DNA of 15,530 nucleotides from Actinomycetes bacterium. GTDB taxonomy: Bacteria; Actinomycetota; Acidimicrobiia; Acidimicrobiales; RAAP-2. Of this stretch, positions 1 to 7,477 are shown piece by piece; positions within the stretch are counted from its first letter, which is position 1; each line of letters starts with the position of its first letter. Both the position numbers and the translations under genes were made by a program. Under the pieces are notes generated by a model, which made no database searches, was not told where the DNA came from, and saw only the letters and a list, made by a program, of their open reading frames with translations. The DNA lies in NCBI GenBank assembly GCA_021799915.1, contig JAJYZN010000051.1:1-15530 (forward strand), written 5' to 3'.

Positions 1-148
1 CGTCGTCGTTGTGCCAGATCACCGCTTCCGGTCCGAAGCACTCCCCGAGGGCATCCAAGTCCCCGGCCTCGATGCACGAGATGACGCGAGCCGCCAGGGA
101 CTCCGTGTCTTCGTCGAGGTCACTCACCACTTCCGAGCGTTCGTTCAT
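1..148 (-). CDS. NTF2/SnoaL-like protein, N-terminal part (truncated by window edge)
   Basis: The first 49 codons are visible, beginning ATG at 148. The stretch reading ARVISCIEAGDLDALGECF, then PEAVIWHNDD, is typical of the first helix and strand of NTF2-like (SnoaL / ketosteroid-isomerase-like) alpha+beta-barrel proteins. In that fold the W-H-N segment often lines the pocket. The start lies 3 nt past the stop of the SMP-30-like gene on the same strand, so the two are almost certainly co-transcribed and translationally coupled. Family members isomerise or hydrate small ring substrates, or only bind them. The specific role cannot be judged because the rest of the gene lies outside the window. 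The family call is moderately secure and the activity is unknown. Confidence 0.7.
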   Translation of the reverse strand, partial: MNERSEVVSDLDEDTESLAARVISCIEAGDLDALGECFGPEAVIWHNDD

Positions 149-151
149 CGG

Positions 152-1078
152 TCAGGCGCTGTAGGGGAGGGCAAGGCCCGGACGTGGCCAATCGGCGCGG
201 AGCAGGCGTCCAGTGCTGGAAGAGGTCACATAGGCGGTCGTCAGGTCCGGCCCACCGAAGCAGATATTGGTAGTTCCCGGGTCATCTGAGTTCTCGACGA
301 AGTCCACCAGCTTGCCGTCTGGGCTCACCACGGTGATCCCGCTCTTGACCATGGTGGCAATGCACACGTTGCCACCGGCCTCCATTCCCAACGAGTCGTA
401 GATTGCGAACTCGGGCCAGCAGTAGAGGAAGTTGCCCCCGCCGTTGCCGGCGAAGGTCTTCCCACCCACCACCTCGCCGGGCTGCACGACGTCCCACCAC
501 CAGCTGAAGCCCGACACCGTCTCGGACACGTACAGGCGGGTGCCGTCGGGGGAGAGTCCAATGCCGTTCGGCCCGTGCATACCCGATGCCACCGGGACGA
601 TGGAGGAGCCGTCGGCCTTGGCGTAGTAGATGATCCCCAGATCTACCGCAGCGCTCGTTCCCTTACCCATGTCGGTGAAGTAGAAGCCCCCATGGTGATC
701 GAAGACGATGTCATTGGGACCCCTAAGGCTGCGACCTTCGCAGTGGGTGTAGAGGTCTTCGACCGCACCGGTGTCCAAGTCCACGACCTGGATGCGCCCG
801 CCGGTGTAGGTGTCAGGCGTACCGTGGGGGATCCACATGCCGGCGACCTGCATCCATTCGAAACCACCGTTGTTGCAGACGTAGACGCGCCCATCGGGAC
901 CGATCGCGGCACCGTTCGGTCCACCACCGCAGTCGGCCACCACCTCGATGTCACCGCCCGGCGTCACGCGCGAAAGCGTGCCCCGGCGGATCTCGACCAC
1001 CAGGACAGATCCATCAGACAGGGCCACAGGACCTTCGGGGAACTGGAGCCCGTCCGCCACTACCTCGAAGTTGCTCAT
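152..1078 (-). CDS. SMP-30/gluconolactonase/LRE-family beta-propeller protein (possible lactonase)
   Basis: This 308-residue protein has the spaced motifs of six-bladed SMP-30 propellers: FPEGP at 13-17 (metal-ligand Glu15), GPNG at 53-56, RGPNDIVFD at 119-127 and HGPNGIGLSPDG at 168-179. The usual third metal-ligand motif PDGM is replaced by DSLGM (228-232), so the metal site may differ from classical gluconolactonases. The family hydrolyses lactones or other cyclic esters in the cytoplasm. No signal peptide is visible. Its ATG overlaps the stop of the upstream acyl-CoA ligase by 4 nt (1075-1078). That coupling suggests it acts in the same pathway, for example opening a lactone to a hydroxy acid that the ligase then activates (inference). 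The fold is secure and the substrate unknown. Confidence 0.88.
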   Translation of the reverse strand: MSNFEVVADGLQFPEGPVALSDGSVLVVEIRRGTLSRVTPGGDIEVVADCGGGPNGAAIGPDGRVYVCNNGGFEWMQVAGMWIPHGTPDTYTGGRIQVVDLDTGAVEDLYTHCEGRSLRGPNDIVFDHHGGFYFTDMGKGTSAAVDLGIIYYAKADGSSIVPVASGMHGPNGIGLSPDGTRLYVSETVSGFSWWWDVVQPGEVVGGKTFAGNGGGNFLYCWPEFAIYDSLGMEAGGNVCIATMVKSGITVVSPDGKLVDFVENSDDPGTTNICFGGPDLTTAYVTSSSTGRLLRADWPRPGLALPYSA

Positions 1079-2634
1079 GGGACACTTCCTTCCTGCACGG
1101 ACGCGCCGGAGTACGCGTCCCGTAGCTCACGTTTCAGCACCTTCCCACCGACGTTCTTCGGAATGGCGTCAGTGAAGATCACCCGTTGCGGACGCTTGTA
1201 GCCCGCAAGGTTCTGGCGACAGGCTTGGATGATCTCCTCTTCGGTCGCCGCCGCGCCGACCTTCAATACGACAATCGCGGTGACGGCTTCCCCCCACTTC
1301 TCGTGGGGCAGTCCGATGACCGCCGCTTCCGCCACTGATGGGTGCGTGTAGATCGCGTTCTCCACCTCCGTGGAGTACACGTTCTCCCCACCGCTGATGA
1401 TCATGTCCTTCTTGCGATCGACGATGTAGAAGAAGCCTTCTTCGTCGCGTCGGGCCAGGTCACCGCTGTGAAACCAGTCGCTCCGGTAGGCCTCCTGGGT
1501 AGCGTCGGGATTGTTGAAATAGCCGGTCGTGGTCTGGGCACCCTGGACCACGATCTCACCCACTTCTCCGGGCGCGCACTCGCGGTCGTCCTCGTCGAAC
1601 ACCCGCACGTCAGCCAGGCACATCGCCGAGCCGGCAGCGGCCAGAAGGTGCTCCTCTCCCTTGGCGGCGCGTACATGGGCAGCCTTGTCCAAGGTGAGCA
1701 CGTTGCCCGCGAGCTCGGTCATCCCGAAGCCGGCGTACACGATGGGTCCGAAGCGAGCGATGGTCTCCCGGAGAATCTCCACCGGCATGATGGACGCGCC
1801 GTATCCCATTGACGTGAGGCTGTCCAGGCGGAACTCGTTGATCTTGGGATGGCGGAGAAGCATGTTCATCATGACTGGGGCGAAGCCGCCACTGGTGATC
1901 CCGTAGCCGTCGACGATCTCCATCCAACGCTCCGGATCCCACGCACCCTGGACGACGACGGTGCCGCCGCGAAATTGATTGGTGGGAATGAGGTAGCCGG
2001 AGACGTGGCACATGGGCATGGCGTGGAGGAACTGCTCGGCCGGAGACGGCGTGTACTCGACTACCGACTCGGTGATCGCCGTCACCAGATTCCGGTGGCT
2101 GAGCATGGCACCCTTGGGTCGGCCGGTGGTTCCGCTCGTATAGAGGATCCACGCAGTGTCGTCCTCGTCCGGCCGGGAGCTCGGTAGTGAGGAGCTCGCC
2201 GCTGCGAGCAAGTCCTCGTAGGACAGGGCTCCGGGGAGCGGATCACCCACCACTACGACGTGCTCGAGAAATGGCAGCTCGCTGCGCAGATCCAGGATTT
2301 GCTCTGCGTATGCTCGATCGGCCACGAGAACCCGAGACTCTGAGTCGTTGAGCACCCAGACCCATTCTTTGGGGTGCAACCTGTAGTTCAGCATGGTCAG
2401 AGCCGTACCCGCGGACGGGACTCCGTAGTAGCACTCGAGGTACGGCATGGAGTTCTCGCCCAGGAGTGCCACCCGGTCACCGGGACTGGCCAGGCCACAG
2501 ACTGCGTTGGCCAGTCGGCGTACTCGATCCGCGAGCTCGGCGTAGGTGCTCCGCATCCCGGCATCGGCGAAGATCACCGCATCCCGGGCGGGCGTCTTGC
2601 GGGCATTCAATTCGAGCATGTCTCCCAGCAGCAT
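1075..2634 (-). CDS. AMP-forming acyl-CoA synthetase (FadD-like)
   Basis: The protein makes an acyl-AMP and then an acyl-CoA thioester from a carboxylic acid, ATP and CoA. It has 519 residues with the full ANL-superfamily motif set: P-loop YTSGTTGRPKG (165-175), FGMTE (303-307), FHSGDL (388-393, ribose-binding Asp392), hinge DRKKD (406-410) followed by MIISGGENVY, and catalytic Lys498 in GGKVLK. I chose the ATG at 2634 because AGGGAGG sits 6 nt upstream; an upstream in-frame start at 2661 would add nine residues and lacks such a site. The stop overlaps the SMP-30-like start by 4 nt. The acyl-CoA dehydrogenase lies upstream on the same strand, 186 nt away, and the gap holds candidate operators. 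Acyl specificity (fatty, aromatic or alicyclic) cannot be read by eye. Confidence 0.93.
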   Translation of the reverse strand: MLLGDMLELNARKTPARDAVIFADAGMRSTYAELADRVRRLANAVCGLASPGDRVALLGENSMPYLECYYGVPSAGTALTMLNYRLHPKEWVWVLNDSESRVLVADRAYAEQILDLRSELPFLEHVVVVGDPLPGALSYEDLLAAASSSLPSSRPDEDDTAWILYTSGTTGRPKGAMLSHRNLVTAITESVVEYTPSPAEQFLHAMPMCHVSGYLIPTNQFRGGTVVVQGAWDPERWMEIVDGYGITSGGFAPVMMNMLLRHPKINEFRLDSLTSMGYGASIMPVEILRETIARFGPIVYAGFGMTELAGNVLTLDKAAHVRAAKGEEHLLAAAGSAMCLADVRVFDEDDRECAPGEVGEIVVQGAQTTTGYFNNPDATQEAYRSDWFHSGDLARRDEEGFFYIVDRKKDMIISGGENVYSTEVENAIYTHPSVAEAAVIGLPHEKWGEAVTAIVVLKVGAAATEEEIIQACRQNLAGYKRPQRVIFTDAIPKNVGGKVLKRELRDAYSGASVQEGSVP

Positions 2635-2767
2635 CCGGGCCCTCCCTTCGATACAAAGCATTGGTGCGTAGTGGGCTCACCGGCCAGTTGTGCGGGCACT
2701 CACCAGGGCCGCTCTCGCCTACCACTGGGTGGAGTGCGCCTCATCCGAGCCGGTGCCCAGTTTCGGT

Positions 2768-2803
2768 CATATTGCATACAGTTGTCAACCACTTGGCATA
2801 CAA
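2768..2803. promoter_or_regulatory. Candidate operator cluster upstream of the acyl-CoA ligase
   Basis: This AT-rich island sits in otherwise GC-rich DNA between the dehydrogenase and ligase genes. It contains CATATTGCATAC (2768-2779), then the odd palindrome GTTGTCAAC (2781-2789), then TTGGCATACAA (2793-2803). The 12-mer CATATTGCATAC recurs exactly at 9915-9926 before another gene. On the minus strand TTGACA (2788-2783) could be a -35 box, but I do not see a good -10 at 16-18 nt. The TTG..CATAC layout resembles TTGTATACAA-type operators known for GntR/FCD regulators; that assignment is inference. Confidence 0.45.
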
Positions 2804-2820
2804 AATCGGAATTCCAACCG

Positions 2821-4011
2821 TCAGCGAGCTCCGAAGTCCCACCCTGAACCGCTCCGGTACTCCTTCAGGATTCTTCGAGCCACGGTGTGGACGTGCACCT
2901 CGTCCGGACCGTCGTAGATTCGCCCAGCCCGAGCTTCGCGGTACATCACGCTCAGAGGCGTGTCGTCGGTCAGGCCGGCCGCCCCGAACGCCTGCACCGC
3001 CCGGTCGATCACGTTGTGCAGCATCCTTGCCCCGACGACCTTTATCGCTCCAATCTCGACCCGGGCCTGCTCTCCTCGGTCCATGGCCTGGGCGGCGTGG
3101 AGGGTGAGGAGCCGACAGGCCTGGATCTCGGCGTACGACTCGAACACGTGCTGCTGCATGAGCTGTTTGTGGGCAAGGGGTTCGCCGAACGCGGACCTGG
3201 CGTTCAGGCGCCCGCAGAGCAGGTCGAAGGCCCGCTGCGCCTGCCCCAACCACCGCATGCAGTGGAAGATCCGCCCCGGGCCCAAGCGCTCCTGGGCGAT
3301 GGCGAACCCGCCCCCGCGCTCACCGAGGAGGTTCTCTTCGGGCACCCGCACGTCGTCGTAGACGACTTCGTAATGCCCTCCGTTCATCCCCAGTACGGGG
3401 GTGTCGCGTACGATCGTGTACCCGGGCGTATCCGTCGGCACCAGGATGATGCTGAACGCCTTATGTGGTGGGGCGTCGGGCTCCGTCCGGCACATGACTG
3501 CCGTGTACGCCGCCGAGGCGGCTCCGGTGGTGAACCACTTCCTACCCCGCAGGACCCACTCCCCACCGGTCAGCTCGGCACGGGTCTGGAGCTGCGTGGG
3601 GTCTGAGGACGCCACTTCCGGCTCGGTCATGGCGAAGCTGGGCCAGATCTCGCCGCTGACGAGGGGGCGGAGCCACCGCTCTTTCTGGGATGCCGAAGCG
3701 TGTCGGTGGAGCATCAGGGAGTCCTGCAAAGTGAACGACCCGAGGGCGAACTGTCCGAACGTGCTGCGTCCCTGGACCTCGTTGACGTACACATAGTCCA
3801 TGAAAGGCAGCCCACCCCCCCCGAGATCGGCCGGATGGCCCAACGCCCACAGACCCCGTGCTTTGGCTTCGGACTGCAGGGACGCCAACTTGCCGCCGGG
3901 CCCGAGGCCTTCGGCATGGAGTTCGCGCTCCGCCGGCTCCACCAGCTCGGTCATGAACTGCTGCACGTCGGCCCGGAGGGGACGGAGGCTGTCGGGTACG
4001 TCGAAGGTCAT
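2821..4011 (-). CDS. Acyl-CoA dehydrogenase (FadE/ACAD11-like)
   Basis: This is an FAD-dependent alpha,beta-dehydrogenase of acyl-CoA thioesters, 396 residues, the usual family length. The FAD/substrate signature MTEPEVASSDPTQ is at 128-140, WFTTGA at 159-164, and the middle beta domain ends near NLLGERGGGF (227-236). The C-terminal motif IYDGPDEVH (365-373) matches the DGPDEVH subgroup. An Asp stands there where medium-chain enzymes carry the catalytic Glu of YEG. I chose the ATG at 4011 because AGAGAGG lies just upstream; the open frame continues to 4092 but without a better start. It is the first gene of the minus-strand catabolic group and is divergent from the CMD-like gene at 4136. The product would feed double-bond hydration or ring cleavage steps not encoded here. 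Electrons would pass to an ETF, also not present in the window. Confidence 0.92.
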   Translation of the reverse strand: MTFDVPDSLRPLRADVQQFMTELVEPAERELHAEGLGPGGKLASLQSEAKARGLWALGHPADLGGGGLPFMDYVYVNEVQGRSTFGQFALGSFTLQDSLMLHRHASASQKERWLRPLVSGEIWPSFAMTEPEVASSDPTQLQTRAELTGGEWVLRGRKWFTTGAASAAYTAVMCRTEPDAPPHKAFSIILVPTDTPGYTIVRDTPVLGMNGGHYEVVYDDVRVPEENLLGERGGGFAIAQERLGPGRIFHCMRWLGQAQRAFDLLCGRLNARSAFGEPLAHKQLMQQHVFESYAEIQACRLLTLHAAQAMDRGEQARVEIGAIKVVGARMLHNVIDRAVQAFGAAGLTDDTPLSVMYREARAGRIYDGPDEVHVHTVARRILKEYRSGSGWDFGAR

Positions 4012-4041
4012 GCGCCCTCTCTTCTGTATGCAGGAGTCCTC

Positions 4042-4070
4042 TTGACTACACTGATTGCGCGCAATCTTAG
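4042..4070 (+). promoter_or_regulatory. Weak candidate promoter with a perfect 14-bp palindrome
   Basis: TTGACT (4042-4047) is followed 17 nt later by TCTTAG (4065-4070), a good -35 and a poor -10, reading toward the CMD-like gene at 4136. The spacer carries GATTGCGCGCAATC (4053-4066), a perfect 14-bp palindrome. Its centre is placed so that a bound dimer would block polymerase, and it lies between two divergent genes, so it could control both. Nearby, the minus strand reads TGCATACAG at 4032-4024, which is shared with 2773-2781. No regulator gene is in the window. Confidence 0.4.
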
Positions 4071-4135
4071 ACATCGTCGACGCCGCGCGCACCGGCCCAA
4101 TGGGGCCACCGAACGCACCCGCCCCTGGAGGGAAG

Positions 4136-4723
4136 ATGAGCAGGATCGATCCGCTGGAGCCCCCCTACGAGCCCGAGGACGAAGCGGGGATCCTCCGGTG
4201 GATCCATCCCGAAGCCGACTTCGAACCGCCGACCCTGTTCCGCATCCTCCAGCGGCACCCCGATCTGACCCGGCGGCTCCAGGCCGTGGGTGGCAGGCTC
4301 CACGTGGGCGGGTTGCTCGACGACCGCGACCGCGAGGTCTTGGTGCTCCGCACGTGTGGAAGGGTCTCCTGCGCCTACGAGTGGGGCTCGCACGCCGCCT
4401 TCCACGGCCCCCGGGCAGGGATCGACCATGCCCTCGCCGAAGCGTTGGCCATCGGTCGGGAGCCGGCGCTCGTGCTGGACGATCGTGAGCGAAGCCTGGT
4501 CAGGTTCGTCGATGAGCTCGAGGAATCCGGAGCGTTGTCCCAGGCCACCTGGGACGGCGTGGGCCGGTTCCTGGACGCCGAGCAGCGCATTGAAGCACTC
4601 GTGCTGGTCGGCTGGTACCGCACGATGTGCCTCCTGTGCAACACGCTGCTCCTGGTTCCGGAGCCGTGGATGCGCCCGTGGCCGGCCGACGTGCCCGAAT
4701 CACGCCGTCGAGCAGGACCGTGA
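4136..4723 (+). CDS. Carboxymuconolactone-decarboxylase-like (CMD/AhpD-like) protein
   Basis: This 195-residue all-helical protein has the CMD core: REVLVLRTCGRVSCAYEWG (66-84) with YEWGSHA at 81-87, followed by the helix GPRAGIDHALAEAL (91-104). A second conserved block runs RIEALVLVGWYRTMCLLCN (151-169). The start is ATG at 4136, preceded by GGAGGGAA (4127-4134); the open frame extends upstream to 4055 but with no ribosome site. The family includes gamma-carboxymuconolactone decarboxylases, AhpD alkylhydroperoxidases and many uncharacterised actinobacterial members. Here the YEWxxH form occurs without the AhpD CxxC next to the His, which argues against a simple AhpD peroxidase. Its position opposite the dehydrogenase ties it to the same catabolic locus. 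The function is uncertain. Confidence 0.85.
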   Translation: MSRIDPLEPPYEPEDEAGILRWIHPEADFEPPTLFRILQRHPDLTRRLQAVGGRLHVGGLLDDRDREVLVLRTCGRVSCAYEWGSHAAFHGPRAGIDHALAEALAIGREPALVLDDRERSLVRFVDELEESGALSQATWDGVGRFLDAEQRIEALVLVGWYRTMCLLCNTLLLVPEPWMRPWPADVPESRRRAGP

Positions 4724-4801
4724 CCGGCGCTGAGATCGAAGGAGGTTCCAGGCCGAATGCTCCCGGGGTCTACGTGGACGGCCACCCTTTGGAGTGATGT
4801 G

Positions 4802-4861
4802 CCCGGGTTCACCGGGTGCGAGATCTCTCGTCCCGTCGGTTCCGCAGAAGGAGCGTGCTCC
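4802..4861. terminator. Two short hairpins between convergent genes (possible terminator region)
   Basis: The convergent gap 4724-4892 lies between the CMD-like gene and the ABC permease. It contains the hairpins CCCGG-GTTCA-CCGGG (4802-4816) and GGAGC-GT-GCTCC (4850-4861). Neither is followed by a T-run on either strand, so classical intrinsic termination is not shown. The placement between two converging stops is the main reason to list them. Confidence 0.3.
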
Positions 4862-4892
4862 AGGTAGCCTGACCGTGCGCGCCAGGCCGCCA

Positions 4893-5930
4893 CTACTGCG
4901 GAGCGTTCTTTCGAGCCAGGACGGTCGTCACGGTCACGGCGCCGGCCAGTGCCAGTCCGTCGAACACCTGGGCCACCCAAGAAGCCGCACCGAGGAATTC
5001 GAGCCCGCTAACGCTGAACGCCACGAAGTAGACGGCCAAGATCGTGCCCGGCACGTTGAACCTCCCAGGCCGGAACGCACTCCGACCCAGAAACGCCGCT
5101 GCCAGGGCGGCCAGGAGGAGGGTCCCCTCCACGAGTTGCGGATTCGCGTCGCCGGACTGTCCCACGGTGAGCACACCGGCCAGAGCCGCCAGGACTCCCG
5201 AGATCAAGAAGCTGGACAGCGTGAGCCTGGAGACCCGGAGGCCCACCAGTTGGGCGGCTTTGCGATTCGATCCGATCGACGTGAGCGCCCGCCCGTATGG
5301 GGTGTGCCCGAGCACGTACCACGCCACCAGTCCGACCGGAAGCAGCCAGAACAGTCCTTTGGGGATGCCCAACAAGTCCCCGGTGGCCGTGCGGACGAGA
5401 AATTGGGAGATTCCTGTCGAGATGGAGGTTCCGTTCGTGTACCACTGCACCAGCCCGGCCAGGAAGGTCGACATCGCGAGGGTCACGATGAAGGAGTTCA
5501 CCCCCACTTTGGCCACGAGCAGGCCGTTGGCCAGACCCACCAGGAGGCCGAACACCAAGGTGATCACGATCGCCGGCCCCAGTCCCACGTGAAATCTCGA
5601 CATGCACGTGCCCAGCACAATCGCACTGGCACCCATGTTCGCCCCCACCGAGAGGTCGAATTCGCCACAGATCAGAGGCACGATGCTGGCCAGGGCCAGG
5701 ATGCCGAGGACGGCTTCACTGCCTAGCACGATCCTGAAGTTGTTGAGGGTGAAGAAACCACTGGACACCACGCTGAACACGACCAGGATGACGACAAAGA
5801 TCACCAGCAGGCCGAAGCGCTCGGCATTCACCAGTAGCCGGCGGGCTTCCTGCCTCGCCGGTGGGGAAGGCTCGTCGGTTCGAATTGCACCGCCACCGCC
5901 GGTCACGGTGGTCTCTTTGGTCATGCTCAC
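4893..5930 (-). CDS. Ribose-type (CUT2) ABC transporter permease
   Basis: This inner-membrane channel subunit has 345 residues and about eight to ten hydrophobic segments, the first near 40-60 after a polar, Pro-rich N-terminus. RbsC-family marks include CGEFDLSVGA (88-97, compare GGxDLSVGS), the cytoplasmic coupling loop GRALTSIGSNRKAAQLVG (213-230) that contacts the ATPase, and a C-terminal Gly/Ala-rich helix. The GTG at 5930 overlaps the ATPase stop as GTGA. GGAGG lies 7 nt before it, so I prefer GTG over the ATG at 5924. It is the last gene of the operon. The family usually imports monosaccharides, but related systems next to aromatic or alicyclic catabolic genes import other ring compounds, so the ligand is open. 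No partner permease is seen, which fits a homodimer. Confidence 0.92.
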   Translation of the reverse strand: MSMTKETTVTGGGGAIRTDEPSPPARQEARRLLVNAERFGLLVIFVVILVVFSVVSSGFFTLNNFRIVLGSEAVLGILALASIVPLICGEFDLSVGANMGASAIVLGTCMSRFHVGLGPAIVITLVFGLLVGLANGLLVAKVGVNSFIVTLAMSTFLAGLVQWYTNGTSISTGISQFLVRTATGDLLGIPKGLFWLLPVGLVAWYVLGHTPYGRALTSIGSNRKAAQLVGLRVSRLTLSSFLISGVLAALAGVLTVGQSGDANPQLVEGTLLLAALAAAFLGRSAFRPGRFNVPGTILAVYFVAFSVSGLEFLGAASWVAQVFDGLALAGAVTVTTVLARKNAPQ

Positions 5931-7477
5931 AGCGCGGCCTCCACGGGTCCGTAGGTCAGATGGGTTAGCAACGTGGTGTCGATGTCGGGTCCGTGGACCT
6001 CTCCTACGATCCTGCCGCCGGCCAGGACGAGGACCCGATCACACAGCAGGGCGAGCTCCTCGAGGTCTGAGCTGACCACCAGGGCGGTGGCTCCACTCGC
6101 CACGGCCCCACGAATGAGTCCGTGGATGTCGGCCCGGGCGCCGACGTCGACCCCTTGACTGGGCTCGTCGAGAAGCAGGACCTTGGGGTCCCTACGCAAC
6201 CACCGGGCAAGTATCACCTTCTGCTGGTTGCCCCCAGAAAGCGTAGAGAGCTTCATGTCCACTGATCCACAGACGATGTTGAATTCCCTCACGGCTTTCT
6301 CGGCGGCGGTCCTCTCGGCTCGGGCCGAGAGGTGGCCGCGTCGCCAGAAGCGGCCGATATCCGCGGCCGCCAGGTTGTTCGCCACGGAGAGATCACCGAA
6401 TGCGGCATCGGCTCCGCGGTCCTCTGGCACCAGTGCGAAGCCCGCGTCCATCGCCGCACGTTCGGTTCGGGCATCGATCGGGACTCCTTCGAGCAGGACC
6501 GTTCCGGCGCGACGTCCGCCTCCGAAAAGCGCGTGCAGGAGCCTGCTGCGACCCGAACCGAGGAGACCGGCGAGGCCCACGATCTCACCTTTGTGCGCCA
6601 CCAGGTCGATGCCCTCGAGGGGCCCGACCGAGAAGCCGCGCAGCTCCAGGTATGCCTCTCTGTTGGTCACAGAGCCCGTCGGAGGTGCCTCGGCCAACTC
6701 GCGCCCCACCACCAGTTCAGCCAGCTCCCTGGGCGACAGTCCGATCGCCGGTCGGGTGGCGACGACACAGCCGTCGCGCAGCACGCTGACCGTATCGCTT
6801 GCGGTGAGGACCTCGTCCAGGCGGTGACTGATGAAGAGCGTGGTCTGGCCGCGCTCGGCGTAACGCCGGAGGGCTCCGAGGAGCACGGTGACCTCGCTGG
6901 CTGAGAGTGACGCGGTGGGCTCGTCGAGGACGAGAATGCCGTGGTCGGCCCGCTCCTGGTCTTGGAGGGCCCGGGCGATGGCCACCATCGTCCGTTCGGC
7001 CGGCCGGAGGGCGCCGAGCGGCAGATCAGGATCCACGTGGATATCGAAACGAGCTAGAACCTCTTCGGAGCGGGCCCGCGCCTGCCGCCACCTGATCCGA
7101 CCGGCCCTTCCGGTCTCGAAACCTCGGCCCAGCGACAGGTTCTCGATGACGGTCATGTCCAGGAACACGCCGGGATCCTGGTGAACGAAGTGCACCCCGG
7201 AAGCCTTGGCGATCGTCGGCGTAAGAGAGGATGCCGGTCGCTCTTGGCCGTCTATGGCAACGGTGCCACCTGGGTCCGCTCGCACCAGGCCGGCCAGGAT
7301 CTTCACCAGGGTGGACTTTCCGGACCCGTTCCCGCCTACAAGTGAATGGACGTGCCCTTTCCCGATTCGCAGGCTGACATCTCGGAGGACCCGGGCCGGT
7401 CCGTACGTTTTGGAGATGTCCGTGACGACCAGGGCGGCGGGAGGACCGCCCTGGTCGTCACGGTGGTCCAGGGTCAC
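5927..7477 (-). CDS. Ribose-type ABC transporter ATP-binding protein (two ABC domains)
   Basis: This 516-residue fused double ATPase of the RbsA/MglA type energises the importer. Domain 1 has Walker A GGNGSGKST (48-56), Q-loop Gln100, an unusual signature LRPAERT (157-163) in place of LSGGQ, Walker B ILVLDEP (181-187) and switch His218. Domain 2 has a degenerate Walker A GLLGSGRSR (304-312, Arg at the Lys position), a canonical signature LSGGNQQK (413-420), LLLDEPSQGVD (435-445), and Ser at the switch position. One composite site is therefore probably the catalytic one, as is common in this family. The GTG start at 7477 overlaps the binding-protein stop as GTGA, and the stop overlaps the permease start in the same way. 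Length and architecture are complete. Confidence 0.94.
   Translation of the reverse strand: MTLDHRDDQGGPPAALVVTDISKTYGPARVLRDVSLRIGKGHVHSLVGGNGSGKSTLVKILAGLVRADPGGTVAIDGQERPASSLTPTIAKASGVHFVHQDPGVFLDMTVIENLSLGRGFETGRAGRIRWRQARARSEEVLARFDIHVDPDLPLGALRPAERTMVAIARALQDQERADHGILVLDEPTASLSASEVTVLLGALRRYAERGQTTLFISHRLDEVLTASDTVSVLRDGCVVATRPAIGLSPRELAELVVGRELAEAPPTGSVTNREAYLELRGFSVGPLEGIDLVAHKGEIVGLAGLLGSGRSRLLHALFGGGRRAGTVLLEGVPIDARTERAAMDAGFALVPEDRGADAAFGDLSVANNLAAADIGRFWRRGHLSARAERTAAEKAVREFNIVCGSVDMKLSTLSGGNQQKVILARWLRRDPKVLLLDEPSQGVDVGARADIHGLIRGAVASGATALVVSSDLEELALLCDRVLVLAGGRIVGEVHGPDIDTTLLTHLTYGPVEAAL

Noticed and set aside
4757..4867. A 36-codon plus-strand frame after a GGAGG site in the convergent gap
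   Set aside because: The spacing to ATG is 11 nt, the peptide has no family features, and it covers the hairpins. One purine-rich site is not enough.
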